Shown here in pieces: positions 43,600 to 52,836 of a DNA stretch of 64,000 bases (the first letter of the stretch is position 1; the number at the start of each line of letters is the position of its first letter). The DNA is taken from assembly GCA_035968315.1 (NCBI GenBank), contig JAVYIN010000003.1:248001-312000 (forward strand). The letters run 5' to 3'. The translations under genes and the position numbers were made by a program. Source of the stretch: Nitrospira sp. (GTDB taxonomy: Bacteria > Nitrospirota > Nitrospiria > Nitrospirales > Nitrospiraceae). A model generated the notes under the pieces. That model saw nothing but the letters and a program-made list of their open reading frames with translations, ran no database searches and was not told the DNA's origin.

Positions 43600-44628
43600 T
43601 TATCCGTTCGGCTCCCCGACTGTGAAGGTAAAGTGCGCATCAAAAAAGGACTCTGTCAGCTCGGGCGGAAACCCCGGCAAAGGCTCGGCATTCATGACTG
43701 CCCGCTTGCCGGCCAAGTCGTAATATTCATTGCCTGAAGACTGCTCGATGGCCACGCCGCTGACCGTTCCATTCCGGTGCAGCCGGAACTTGACGACCAC
43801 CGAATAGACCTGAGCGGTCACATCGACCTGTGGGGCAGACCATACACTACTGACCTTTTGCCGTACCCGTGCCAGATACGCGCTGGCCCCCGACGTACTC
43901 CCAGGCACCTTGAGCACCGTATCGACCGCTTTGACGCTTGGAATCTTGGTTTCACGCTGGGGCGCAGACTTCGCCGGCGCCTCCGCCAGCAACGGCTTCG
44001 ACTCCTTTGGCAGCTCCACCTTCTTGATCTTGCTCAGTTCCTCGTCCAGCTCCCGATTCATCTCCTCGCTCAACGACGTTCGCGGCTTGACCTCGGATGG
44101 CTTCCTGGGAAGCTCTTTGGCATCCTGAGCAACCGGCACATCGGGCAGCTTGAGCTTCGAGACGGCAGGCGCCACCGGTTCATGAACTTTTTTCGGCCGA
44201 TCGGTCGGGCTAAAATCTCCAAACTTCGGAGCGTCCGGAGGCAGGTCCACCCCCTTCATCAAGTCTCGCATCGGATCATGGGCCGGCCTCGCCGGGGCCG
44301 CCGGTTCAGGTCTCGCAACGGGCGGAGCCACAGGCGCCATTTTGACCGGCGGCGCCGGAGCGGGCGGCTTGGCAGCCTCGACCGGCTTCGCAGGAGCCTT
44401 GACCGGCTCCGGCATTTTGACCGAAGGCGCCGGCAACGACGCGAGGGAGACTTCGATGGACGCCAGCGGCTGTTCTCCATGCCGGGGCCACCGGACCCAG
44501 GTGACCGCCACCAACACCACCACGTGCAGGACCATGGACCAGACCACCGCCAGCCGGAGATGACGGGCGACCCGCCCCTGCACATCCTCATCCAGCCACG
44601 CGTGCGATTGTGCGGAAGCCTGCACCAT
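43600..44628 (-). CDS. tolA: TolA/TonB-like energy transducer
   Basis: This 342-residue protein has one N-terminal membrane helix (VVWSMVLHVVVLVAVTWV), a Pro/Ala/Lys-rich periplasmic stalk (about residues 60-220) and a C-terminal TonB/TolA domain (YLARVRQKVSSVW, then VVVKFRLHRNGTVSGVAIEQSS). The stalk is proline-rich like TonB, not the long helix of Escherichia coli TolA. Its position between tolR and tolB makes TolA the best reading. Confidence 0.88.
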   Translation of the reverse strand: MVQASAQSHAWLDEDVQGRVARHLRLAVVWSMVLHVVVLVAVTWVRWPRHGEQPLASIEVSLASLPAPSVKMPEPVKAPAKPVEAAKPPAPAPPVKMAPVAPPVARPEPAAPARPAHDPMRDLMKGVDLPPDAPKFGDFSPTDRPKKVHEPVAPAVSKLKLPDVPVAQDAKELPRKPSEVKPRTSLSEEMNRELDEELSKIKKVELPKESKPLLAEAPAKSAPQRETKIPSVKAVDTVLKVPGSTSGASAYLARVRQKVSSVWSAPQVDVTAQVYSVVVKFRLHRNGTVSGVAIEQSSGNEYYDLAGKRAVMNAEPLPGFPPELTESFFDAHFTFTVGEPNG

Positions 44629-44642
44629 AGCGATTCAGGACT

Positions 44643-45086
44643 CTAGTTCTTTCGACGAGGGGACGACGCATCCGTCACCCGCTCAGGCCCGGTCGGATCC
44701 GTCACCATGCCCAGCTTCTCGATGCCGGCCTTCTTCACCCCATCCATCACCTGCACCACAATGCCGTAGGGGACATCACGATCGGCCCGCAGATAGAGCG
44801 CCACATCCGCATGTTCTTCTTTCAGCAGCCTGAGCTTGCGCTCCAGCTGCGCCACACTGACCTGATCTTTGTCCAGATAGAGCCGTTGGTCTTTTTCAAT
44901 GGTAAGGACGGCGCGGATCTCCGGCTTGATCGTATTGGACGCCGACTTCGGCAAGGTGATATCCATTCCACGATACAACATGGGCGCCGTCACCATGAAG
45001 ATGACGAGCAGGACCAGCACCACATCGACCAGCGGAATAATGTTGATCTCCGCCATGAACCGGCGCTGGCGGGTTTCCAGAATCAT
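44643..45086 (-). CDS. tolR: TolR/ExbD-type proton channel subunit
   Basis: This 147-residue protein has an N-terminal membrane helix with the essential Asp in [19 protein letters not shown], and a periplasmic domain ([32 protein letters not shown]). It uses proton flow with TolQ to energise TolA. Its start overlaps the tolQ stop by four bases. Confidence 0.94.
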   Translation of the reverse strand: MILETRQRRFMAEINIIPLVDVVLVLLVIFMVTAPMLYRGMDITLPKSASNTIKPEIRAVLTIEKDQRLYLDKDQVSVAQLERKLRLLKEEHADVALYLRADRDVPYGIVVQVMDGVKKAGIEKLGMVTDPTGPERVTDASSPRRKN

Positions 45087-45775
45087 CCCTTGGCTCCGAC
45101 CGATCCCGGTTTCGATTTGGGGGACAATAAGGCAAGAAGCTCCACGGTCACCGTATCCATCCGGAAGGCCGTGCGGCGAATGCGCGACAGAAAATAATTA
45201 TACGCCATGACCGCGGGAATCGCCGTAAACAATCCGGCGGCCGTGGCCACCAGCGCTTCCGACACACCCGGCGCCACCGCTGCAATACTGGCGGTCCCCT
45301 GCGAGCCGATTTCCCGGAACGAATCGATAATGCCCATGACGGTCCCCAGCAACCCGACAAAGGGGCTGATATTGCCGGTCGTCGCCAGAAACGGCAGATA
45401 CGATTCGAGCTGCGACAGCTGGCCTTGGGCAAGATGCTGCGCCGTGCGCTCCATGACATGGCGGTCCACGGCCGGCGCGCTGCCGCCATCCTGAGCGCCC
45501 TGCCCCGTCCCCACCCGGTCCACGACGCCATGAAATATTTTGGCGCAGGGGCTCCCGGCGGAACGATAGGCGTGGCGCGCCACCTCGTCCACATCCTTGG
45601 CCTTCGACAAGACCGCCATGAAACGGAGGTCTTCGGCATCAGCCGACCGGAACATGTTCCACTTGAGGAGAATGACCGCCCAAGAGAGGACTGACAACAA
45701 AAAGAGCAGGAAAAGAACGACTTTCGACACCATCCCCAGTGACCCGAGAAGACCCATGGGACCTGACTGGAACAT
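45083..45775 (-). CDS. tolQ: TolQ/ExbB-type proton channel subunit
   Basis: This 230-residue protein has three membrane helices and the MotA/TolQ/ExbB block ([20 protein letters not shown], then [24 protein letters not shown]). It is the first gene of the 13-gene cluster. The nearest Shine-Dalgarno-like GGAGGG lies about 16 bases before the ATG at 45775, farther than usual, and an in-frame TAG precludes an earlier start. A palindrome CACACCGTGGTGTG lies about 35 bases further upstream. Confidence 0.94.
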   Translation of the reverse strand: MFQSGPMGLLGSLGMVSKVVLFLLFLLSVLSWAVILLKWNMFRSADAEDLRFMAVLSKAKDVDEVARHAYRSAGSPCAKIFHGVVDRVGTGQGAQDGGSAPAVDRHVMERTAQHLAQGQLSQLESYLPFLATTGNISPFVGLLGTVMGIIDSFREIGSQGTASIAAVAPGVSEALVATAAGLFTAIPAVMAYNYFLSRIRRTAFRMDTVTVELLALLSPKSKPGSVGAKG

Positions 45776-45848
45776 AGGGCGCTAGCGTCTCCCTCCTTGA
45801 ATCATGACACACCGTGGTGTGATGGAGTGTACCAAACTTTGGAGAAAA

Positions 45849-45926
45849 TGGCGGGGCCGACGGGATTTGAACCCGCGACCTCCAGATTGACAATCTGGCG
45901 TCCTAACCAGGCTGAACGACGGCCCC
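45849..45926 (-). tRNA. tRNA-Asp (anticodon GTC)
   Basis: The minus strand folds as a cloverleaf: acceptor GGGGCCG with CGGCCCC, anticodon stem CCAGA/TCTGG around TTGTCAA, and T arm GCGGGTTCAAATCCCGT. Discriminator G and an encoded CCA follow. Confidence 0.97.
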
Positions 45927-46048
45927 TCGAGACTCTATATTTGGCGGATGATCGGAACGACAAGACGATATCTAGCGGTCGGTCGATTCCAAAACTTAAA
46001 ATGGCTATATCTTCTTTCTTCGCCCTGTCCTCGCACACCAGTCTGCCG

Positions 46049-46124
46049 TGGTAGGCGGAACAGGGATCGAACCTGTGACCTCTGCCTTGTAAGGGCAGCG
46101 CTCTCCCAATTGAGCTATCCGCCC
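46049..46124 (-). tRNA. tRNA-Val (anticodon TAC)
   Basis: The minus strand folds as a cloverleaf with anticodon stem CTGCC/GGCAG around CTTACAA, T arm ACAGGTTCGATCCCTGT and an encoded CCA. The first acceptor pair is a G-T wobble. Confidence 0.97.
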
Positions 46125-46240
46125 GATTGTCCTCACAAGATTCGCGGATGCTACCAAGTCCATCGGAGCTTGTCAATCGATTCTCGCACTATTCTTGCAG
46201 TTTTCTGGCGCACCGAGAAATATTTTTCTCAGCCATCCGC

Positions 46241-47170
46241 TCAGGCTTTGGCACGCCGCGCCTGCCGGGGGAAAAACTTCCGATGCACCTGCGTCAGCCG
46301 CCCGCGTTCGACATGCGTATAGATCTGCGTCGTCGCAATGTTCGCATGGCCCAGCATCACCTGCACGGCGCGCAGATCGGCGCCGCCCTCCAATAAATGC
46401 GTGGCAAACGAATGGCGGAGCATGTGGGGAGAAATCGGCTTGGCAATCCCCGCGCGCCTGGCCCGCTGCCGCACAATTTTCCAGAAGGCCTGTCTGGTCA
46501 GCGCCCCGCCGCGCCGCGAAACAAAGAGCGCGCGCGACGACCGCCGCCGAAGAATGACCGGCCGCACCTGCTCGAGATACTGCACCAGCGCCTCGCGCGC
46601 GGCCTCTCCAATCGGCACCAGCCGCTCTTTCGCCCCTTTTCCGTACACCCGCACACATCCGACCGTGAGATCCAGCCGCGCCAGCTCCAGCGCAACAAGC
46701 TCCGACACCCGCAACCCCGAGGCATACATCAGCTCCAGCATCGTCCGATCGCGCGCATCCTCGACCGTCTGCACCGCCGGCAACTCCAGCAAGGCCGTCA
46801 CTTCCGCCATCGTCAAGGTACCCGGCAGCTTGATCCCCCGCCGCGCCGTGGCAAGATCCCGAGTCGGATTGGCCTCAATAATCCCCTCACGCACCAGAAA
46901 CCGAAACCACCCGCGCAGCGCGGACACCGTCCTCGCCATCGAAACCGGCGACAGGCCCTCCGCATTCAATGATGCGAGAAATCCCACCACCTGCGGCGGG
47001 GACACCGGCGCATCCATCGGGAGTTGCTGCCGGTTCAGAAACGCTTGCAGCTTGGAGAGATCACGCCGGTATGCCTCCAGCGTATTGGTCGCCAGCCCTC
47101 CCTCGACACGAAGGTGGCTCAGGTACCGCTCAGCCAGCGGGTCAAGATTCTGCTCGAGAAGTTGTGCCAT
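46241..47170 (-). CDS. xerD: Site-specific tyrosine recombinase XerD
   Basis: This 309-residue protein has an N-terminal SAM-like DNA-binding domain (RVEGGLATNTLEAYRRDL) and a catalytic domain with the full residue set: Arg in SGLRVSELVAL, Lys in GKGAKERLVP, His/Arg in SPHMLRHSFATHLL, His in LGHANIATTQ and Tyr in IYTH. Length and N-terminus fit chromosomal XerD rather than a phage integrase. It resolves chromosome dimers at dif. It lies near tRNA genes but no attachment sites are evident. Confidence 0.92.
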   Translation of the reverse strand: MAQLLEQNLDPLAERYLSHLRVEGGLATNTLEAYRRDLSKLQAFLNRQQLPMDAPVSPPQVVGFLASLNAEGLSPVSMARTVSALRGWFRFLVREGIIEANPTRDLATARRGIKLPGTLTMAEVTALLELPAVQTVEDARDRTMLELMYASGLRVSELVALELARLDLTVGCVRVYGKGAKERLVPIGEAAREALVQYLEQVRPVILRRRSSRALFVSRRGGALTRQAFWKIVRQRARRAGIAKPISPHMLRHSFATHLLEGGADLRAVQVMLGHANIATTQIYTHVERGRLTQVHRKFFPRQARRAKA

Positions 47171-47277
47171 CGATCAATACGCACCGGACCGTGAACATGC
47201 ACACCGGGGATCTGCCTCCGCGGCAAACTATAGCCAACTCTCCCGGGTGAACTCAATGAAACGACCGGCAGATCTCC

Positions 47278-47306
47278 TTGACACCCTCCACCCTTTCCGA
47301 TACTAG
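47278..47306 (+). promoter_or_regulatory. Possible promoter of the LpoA-like gene
   Basis: TTGACA (47278-47283) is a perfect -35. GATACT after 15 bases or TACTAG after 17 bases could be the -10; neither is strong. It lies about 50 bases upstream of the next plus-strand gene. Confidence 0.35.
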
Positions 47307-47351
47307 TCACTCGGTGCCACAACAACCATCACCCACATATTCAACACCCAC

Positions 47352-49310
47352 ATGCCAGTCCAGATGACAGACCGACGATATCCGCATCTCTACGCCATGG
47401 TGGCACTCCTCTTCACCTGCCTCACCCTCGCAGGCATCTCAACAGACACCCTCCTGGCGGCCGATCTCAAATCTCCGGCAGCCGATCCTCCCATCCTGAC
47501 TCAGGCCAAACGCCTCATCGACAAGGGAGATCCGGAATCCGCCGCCACCGTACTCCGCCGGTATTTGGCGACCTCGCCTCGCGCCGAATACCTCGACGAC
47601 ACCTATCTGCTCCTGGGAGCGGCCCTCTTCGACCTGAAGGAATACCCGGACGCCTTGAAAGTCTTGAATCAACTTTACACCGAGTTTCCCGCCTCGGAAT
47701 GGAGCGACCGGGGAAAGGTGCTGCTTGCCAAGACCCATGCCGCCATGGGGAACATCGATCTGGCGTTGCCCCTCCTCACCCAGCTACGGACCGGCGCAGC
47801 CGCCGATGACACGAAACGGGAAGCCCGCAAGCTGACGGCAGAGTTTCTGGCCCAGAAAAAAGACTACGTCCGGGCGATTCAAGCCCTCCTCGAAGAGGCC
47901 GCGGAAGGAACGGATGAGCAGGTTGCCGATACACGAAACCAGATTCGTGAATTTCTCACCGAGAAACTCGACAAGAACGCGCTCCTCCGGATACGAGAAC
48001 TGTATCCGAAGGCATTTCCCGGCGACCTGGCCTCGATCCGGCTGATCGAAATCTATACCGAGCGGGGAGAAGACCATCTCGCGGAACGGCAGATTCAGCA
48101 ATTTCTCAAGCAATTTCCCAATCACCCGTACGAGCCCAAAGCGACGGAAGCCCTGGCGCAGTTGAAGGCCCGGCTCAAGACGAATCAATACTCCATAGCC
48201 GCCGTCCTTCCACTTTCGGGCCGTCTCGCCCCCTTCGCCAACGAAATTCTAGAAGGCATCCAGCTGGCAGTCGAACGCGCGCGTGAACAAGCAGGCGCCC
48301 CGTCCGTCGGCCTGCTGGTCAAAGACAACGAATCGGACCGAGCCTCGTTCATCGAAGACCTCGCTACCCTCTTGAGCGACGACCACCCCTTGGCCGTTAT
48401 CGGTCCGGTGCTGTCGAAGAACCTCCCGGTGATGGCGGAAATGGCCGAGCGCAGTAAAACGCCCTTGATCACACCGGCAGCCACCTTCCCCAACGTCCGC
48501 CGCCTGGGCAGTTATCTCTTCAGCACCACCCTGACCTACGGGCTCCAAGCCACACGCATCGCGGACTACGCGCTCAAAGAACAAGCGTACCGCCGGTTCT
48601 GCATTCTCTACCCGGATACCATCTACGGGCGCGAACAGGCCCGCCTCTTTGCACAGGAAATCCGGCAGCGTAACGGCGAAATCATTGCCATGGAATCCTT
48701 CAAGGAAGGCGACACGGACTATTCGGCGCAGATCAAGCGGTTGAAGGAAGAAGATCTGAAGAAATACGGACTGGCCGTCCCCTACGACCCGTCACGGCCG
48801 GCCGGGAAACCGATCGGGAAAACCGAGAAACGAATTCTCTACACTCCGGGATTCGACGCGGTCTTTATCCCCAGCCGGGCGAGCGAGATCGGCCTGCTGG
48901 CGGCCCAGCTCGCCTTTCATGATGTGAAAGTCCCGCTCTTGGGCACCAATGGCTGGAACTCCCCGGACTTCCTCCGCACCGCGGACCGCACCGTCGACGG
49001 CGCCGTCTTTGTGGACGGATTCTTCGCGGACAGTCCGAGCGCCGCCGTGCAGGAGTTCGTCCAGCGCTACCAGAAACGGTTTTCCGGCACGCCGACGCTC
49101 TTTACCATGCAAGGCTACGACGCCGCCAGACTCGTTCTCGAAGCGGTCCGCCACGGCGCCACCTCAGGGGACGCGGTGCGCGCGTTTCTGACCACGCAAC
49201 AAGACTTGCCCACGCTCCTGGGACCGGCCAGCTTCGGACCGGAAGGCACCTTGCACCGGCCCCTCTTTCTCCTGCAAGTCAAACACGGTAAATTTGTGCA
49301 GCTCAACTAA
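47352..49310 (+). CDS. LpoA-like protein: TPR region plus periplasmic-binding domain
   Basis: This 652-residue exported protein has a signal peptide (ALLFTCLTLAGIS), TPR-like helices (about 40-270, such as LLLGAALFDLKEYPDALKVL) and a C-terminal type I periplasmic-binding domain (IAAVLPLSGRLAPFANEILEG, then YTPGFDAVFIPS). This combination occurs in LpoA, the outer-membrane activator of PBP1A, and in some branched-chain amino acid-type receptors. No lipobox is visible, so attachment differs from Escherichia coli LpoA. No ABC genes follow, which argues against a transport role. Confidence 0.7.
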   Translation: MPVQMTDRRYPHLYAMVALLFTCLTLAGISTDTLLAADLKSPAADPPILTQAKRLIDKGDPESAATVLRRYLATSPRAEYLDDTYLLLGAALFDLKEYPDALKVLNQLYTEFPASEWSDRGKVLLAKTHAAMGNIDLALPLLTQLRTGAAADDTKREARKLTAEFLAQKKDYVRAIQALLEEAAEGTDEQVADTRNQIREFLTEKLDKNALLRIRELYPKAFPGDLASIRLIEIYTERGEDHLAERQIQQFLKQFPNHPYEPKATEALAQLKARLKTNQYSIAAVLPLSGRLAPFANEILEGIQLAVERAREQAGAPSVGLLVKDNESDRASFIEDLATLLSDDHPLAVIGPVLSKNLPVMAEMAERSKTPLITPAATFPNVRRLGSYLFSTTLTYGLQATRIADYALKEQAYRRFCILYPDTIYGREQARLFAQEIRQRNGEIIAMESFKEGDTDYSAQIKRLKEEDLKKYGLAVPYDPSRPAGKPIGKTEKRILYTPGFDAVFIPSRASEIGLLAAQLAFHDVKVPLLGTNGWNSPDFLRTADRTVDGAVFVDGFFADSPSAAVQEFVQRYQKRFSGTPTLFTMQGYDAARLVLEAVRHGATSGDAVRAFLTTQQDLPTLLGPASFGPEGTLHRPLFLLQVKHGKFVQLN

Positions 49311-49321
49311 CCGGACCGGAC

Positions 49322-50062
49322 ATGGACACCCTCGCCCCGATCATTCATAAAATCTCCTACATGGCGCTCCCGCTGCTGTTCGCCATGGTGTTCCATGAAT
49401 ATGCGCACGGATGGGTGGCCGACAAGTGCGGCGACCCCACCGCCAAGCTGCAGGGCCGGCTCACCTTTAACCCGATCGCGCACATCGATCCCCTCGGCAC
49501 CATTATTCTTCCCTTGATCTGCCTGGCCCTGCCCGGCGGCTTTCTCCTCGGATGGGCCAAGCCGGTCCCCATCGATCTGCGCAACATGCGGCAGCCCCGG
49601 CGCGACATGGCCCTCGTTGCCGCGGCCGGGCCAGGCATGAATCTCCTGCTCGCCACCCTCAGCGCCCTGCTCGTGGCCGGGCTCCTGGCCGTCGATCCGA
49701 CCCTGTTGCAGCAAGAGACCGCCGCGCGCGACTCCACATCCTCGAGCCTGGCCACCATGATCCTGCTGCCCGTTTCCGTCATGGCGCTGTACTCCGTCCT
49801 CATCAACGTCTTTCTGGCGCTCTTCAATTTGATCCCCATCCCGCCGCTCGACGGCGGCCGCATCCTGACCTGCCTGCTGCCTCCACGCCCGGCCCTCGCG
49901 CTGGCGAAGCTGGAGCCGTACGGCATGATGATTCTCATGGGCCTTATCGTATTCGACAAAGAACTCCGCGTGATCCACACGATCACCGGCACATTCGCCA
50001 ACGCCCTGTCGGGCACCATTCTCTCGACGGCACTCGGCTTCGGCACAGGAGTCTTGCAATGA
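49322..50062 (+). CDS. Site-2 protease family (M50) membrane metalloprotease
   Basis: This 246-residue protein has five or six membrane helices, zinc motif FHEYAHGW (HExxH, His near 25) and the third ligand in the IPPLDGGRI motif. AAGPGMNLLLA is also typical. It follows the LpoA-like gene by 11 bases, and its stop overlaps the trpS start. It cleaves membrane proteins within the bilayer; targets are unknown. M50 genes lie next to trpS in many bacteria. Confidence 0.9.
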   Translation: MDTLAPIIHKISYMALPLLFAMVFHEYAHGWVADKCGDPTAKLQGRLTFNPIAHIDPLGTIILPLICLALPGGFLLGWAKPVPIDLRNMRQPRRDMALVAAAGPGMNLLLATLSALLVAGLLAVDPTLLQQETAARDSTSSSLATMILLPVSVMALYSVLINVFLALFNLIPIPPLDGGRILTCLLPPRPALALAKLEPYGMMILMGLIVFDKELRVIHTITGTFANALSGTILSTALGFGTGVLQ

Positions 50063-51054
50063 CCATCGCACCCAAGAAACGCGTCCTCAGCGGCATGCAG
50101 CCCAGCGGATTGATGCACCTCGGCAACTACCTCGGCGCCCTGGAAAACTGGAAGCTGTTGCAAGAAGAGCACGAGTGCTTCTTCTTCGTCGCCGACTGGC
50201 ATGCCCTCTCCAGCAACTACGCCGACACCAGCCGCCTGAAAGAATTCGTGCGCGAATTGTTGATCGATTGGTTTGCCGCCGGCATCGATCCGAAACGATC
50301 GACCGTCTTCATCCAATCGCACATCCCCGAGCACGCCGTGCTGCATCTGCTCTTTTCCATGATGATTCCCGTCTCCTGGCTGGAGCGGAATCCGACGTAC
50401 AAGGAAAAGCAGGAAGAGATTAAGGAAAAGGACCTCAGCACCTACGGATTCCTCGGCTACCCCGTCCTCCAAGCGGCGGATATTTTATTGTATAAGCCGG
50501 ACTTCGTGCCGGTCGGGAAAGATCAGCTGCCGCACCTGGAACTCACGCGGGAAGTGGCCCGGCGCTTTAACGACATCTATAAGAAGTCCGTGTTCCCCGA
50601 GCCGAAGGAGTACCTCACCAAGTTCCCCAAGGTACTGGGAACCGACGGACGCAAGATGAGCAAGAGCTACGGCAACACGATCAATCTCTCGGACACGGAG
50701 CCGGTGGTCCGGCAAAAGCTGAAGACCATGGTGACCGACCCGGCCCGCGTACGGCGCACGGACGTGGGCAACCCCGATGTCTGCCCGGTCTACGAATTTC
50801 ACAAGATCTATTCGCCGCAAGCCGTGCAGGACCAAATCAACAAGGATTGCCGCACCGCCGCCATCGGCTGCATCGACTGCAAAAAACAGGTGGCGGATAA
50901 AATGGTGGAGCGCATGGTCCCCATGTGGGACGCCCGCGCCGCGCTGACGAGCACCCCGTCACGCATCGACGAGATCATTCAAGACGGCAGCCAGCGGGCC
51001 GAAAAGGTCGCGAAAGCCACCCTCGCCGAAGTCAACGAGGCAATGAAGATCTGA
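50059..51054 (+). CDS. trpS: Tryptophan--tRNA ligase
   Basis: This 331-residue class I synthetase has a HIGH-type motif (SGLMHLGNYLGAL), LGYPVLQAADILLY, PVGKDQLPHLELTREVA and RKMSKSYGNTI. ATG 50059 overlaps the M50 stop codon (ATGA). A C-terminal CIDCKKQ pair is present. It charges tRNA-Trp. Confidence 0.97.
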   Translation: MTIAPKKRVLSGMQPSGLMHLGNYLGALENWKLLQEEHECFFFVADWHALSSNYADTSRLKEFVRELLIDWFAAGIDPKRSTVFIQSHIPEHAVLHLLFSMMIPVSWLERNPTYKEKQEEIKEKDLSTYGFLGYPVLQAADILLYKPDFVPVGKDQLPHLELTREVARRFNDIYKKSVFPEPKEYLTKFPKVLGTDGRKMSKSYGNTINLSDTEPVVRQKLKTMVTDPARVRRTDVGNPDVCPVYEFHKIYSPQAVQDQINKDCRTAAIGCIDCKKQVADKMVERMVPMWDARAALTSTPSRIDEIIQDGSQRAEKVAKATLAEVNEAMKI

Positions 51055-51070
51055 GCCGGGTCAAGGCAGC

Positions 51071-51388
51071 ATGAGGATAGTCATGATTCGATGGATGGTG
51101 CCCTGTACCGCATTGGCCTGCCTATTGAGCTTCGCCGGCCTAGCGGCCGCGATCGATCCACCCTGCGACGCCTATCCCCAGGCGAAGCAAGCCCGCTGCG
51201 TGACGATTTGGAAAGAGCTGAACAAGGAAGACGGCAACGCCATCGCCCAATTCGGGCTCGACCAGCTAAAGCGGCGTGAGGAAGGGAAGATCAACGCCCA
51301 GCAACACCTGGCCGAAAACATGGCCTTCATCAAACAGTCGACCGAGAAACGCCTGGCGCGCCTCAAGGAGCGCATGGCGAAAGAATAG
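51071..51388 (+). CDS. Small exported helical protein, unknown function
   Basis: This 105-residue protein has a signal peptide (CLLSFAGLAAAIDPP), then a pair of Cys (DPPCDAYPQAKQARC) that could form a disulfide, and a charged C-terminal helix (about 60-105). The start has no strong ribosome site; an internal ATG at residue 5 is possible. It follows trpS by 16 bases on the same strand. I do not recognise a family. Confidence 0.6.
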   Translation: MRIVMIRWMVPCTALACLLSFAGLAAAIDPPCDAYPQAKQARCVTIWKELNKEDGNAIAQFGLDQLKRREEGKINAQQHLAENMAFIKQSTEKRLARLKERMAKE

Positions 51389-51396
51389 CCGCAGCC

Positions 51397-52038
51397 TCAC
51401 TCCACGCGAAAAAACTGATTCGACTCTTTTTCAATGCCAATTTCAGTTTCCGGCCCGTGCCCGGTGACGACTGCCGTCGCGTCGTCGAGCGTATAGAGCC
51501 GCTCGCGGATCGACCGCTCGATGGCATCGAAATCCCCGCCCCAGAGATCGGTGCGCCCGATGCTGCCACGAAACAGAGTATCGCCCGCCAGCACGAGCTG
51601 GTCATCCGGCACATGAAAACTCATCGAGCCCGGCGTGTGGCCCGGCGTATGGATGGCCACAATCGGCACCTGCCCCACCAGCACTTTCTCTTCATCCTTA
51701 AGCCAATAGTCCGGCATTGGCACCGCCACGTAGGGCACACCGAACATCCGACATTGCACATCAAGATTCTGCCAGAGGTCGAGATCGTCTTGATGGAGGC
51801 AGAGCGTCGCGCCGGTCGCCTTCTTCATTTCACCGGCGGCGAGGAAATGATCGAAATGCGCGTGGGTGTGAAAAATATAGCGGACCGTCAGCCCGAGTTG
51901 CTGGACTTCGTGCAGAATCCGTTCGGGCGCACCGCCGGGATCGACCACGATGGCCTGTTTGGTGACCGGATCGCCGATGATGGAGCAATTGCACCCGAGC
52001 GGCGGAACCGAAAACGTTTTGCGAATCAAGATCGGCAT
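51397..52038 (-). CDS. MBL-fold hydrolase, glyoxalase II/YcbL-like
   Basis: This 213-residue protein has the metal motif HTHAHFDH (about 57-64), His in HTPGHTPGSMSF, Asp in LAGDTLFRGSIGRTDL and a final His in VTGHGPETEIG. Overall it resembles YcbL and short hydroxyacylglutathione hydrolases, which lack the long C-terminal helical domain. It is convergent with the small plus-strand gene, with an 8-base gap. Confidence 0.88.
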   Translation of the reverse strand: MPILIRKTFSVPPLGCNCSIIGDPVTKQAIVVDPGGAPERILHEVQQLGLTVRYIFHTHAHFDHFLAAGEMKKATGATLCLHQDDLDLWQNLDVQCRMFGVPYVAVPMPDYWLKDEEKVLVGQVPIVAIHTPGHTPGSMSFHVPDDQLVLAGDTLFRGSIGRTDLWGGDFDAIERSIRERLYTLDDATAVVTGHGPETEIGIEKESNQFFRVE

Positions 52039-52066
52039 GGAGGTCGCATGCTACCGCTCAACCGGC

Positions 52067-52726
52067 TCAGGGTGCAAGCAGCGGCCCGCCGTCTGATTCC
52101 GGCTGAATGCGGACCGTCCAGATGACCTCGGTATCCCAGATCGTCCAGCGTGATCCCTGCCGCCGAAACCAGACCAGAAAGCCGGCGCCGCTTCTATCGG
52201 GGCGAGGGTTGCCGACATAGACAAGCGCCTGGTTCTGCTGGAGAGTGAACGCCACGCGCGAAAACACGAGCCGATCCAACACCGGCAAGGCCTGCACGGA
52301 TCTGGCCTGCTCCCAGCGGACAGGCTGGGCACGCGACACTTCCGGCTCTTCAATCGTATCCCCCGAGACAAACCGATAGCGCGTGCCAAAATGGAATCGT
52401 CCCTCAAGCCGGATCGCCATTTGATTCACAGCCACAAACTCCCGCACCAGATCCGCCGGAAGCGCCCCATCGAAATACCCCTGCTCCAGGAACAGCGGCA
52501 CCGTCAATGGGCCCTCTTGGTTAGGGACAATCTGGGTCGTGGTCATGCGCTCGATGAGGACGAGAGAGGTCTCAGAGGTGAGAAACTTGCTTGTGATGAT
52601 CTCGTCGTAGAGTCGATACTCGTCGTCCGGGAAACCTGACAGGGCAGGTTGCAGCTCCATCGCCTGCACCGGCCAGGCAATACCCAGGCTGATCACAAGC
52701 AGAATGAAGCGAACGACGCCACGCAT
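52067..52726 (-). CDS. Exported protein of unknown function
   Basis: ATG 52726 begins a clear signal peptide (MRGVVRFILLVISLGIAWPVQA). The 219-residue product has helical SGFPDDEYRLYDEIITSKF followed by strands ending SRVAFTLQQNQALVYVGN and WFRRQGSRWTIWDTEVIW. The second block recalls a family of exported bacterial proteins in which a SRVGF..QALVYV pattern precedes a strand rich in aromatic residues. I cannot name a function. It is divergent from the lipoprotein at 52837 and downstream of nothing obvious. Confidence 0.55.
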   Translation of the reverse strand: MRGVVRFILLVISLGIAWPVQAMELQPALSGFPDDEYRLYDEIITSKFLTSETSLVLIERMTTTQIVPNQEGPLTVPLFLEQGYFDGALPADLVREFVAVNQMAIRLEGRFHFGTRYRFVSGDTIEEPEVSRAQPVRWEQARSVQALPVLDRLVFSRVAFTLQQNQALVYVGNPRPDRSGAGFLVWFRRQGSRWTIWDTEVIWTVRIQPESDGGPLLAP

Positions 52727-52836
52727 GAGTGGAGCATAGCCGCCAGGCCGGAGGCCGGTCAATTCGAGAAATACTGCATGGACAAGCTCACGTGAACCAT
52801 GGATAATCGGCGGATGATCTTCATCGGGAGCGCGGC

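Noticed and set aside
46049-47170. Genomic island inserted at the tRNA genes with xerD as integrase
   Set aside because: The recombinase has the length and features of chromosomal XerD, and I see no duplicated tRNA end.
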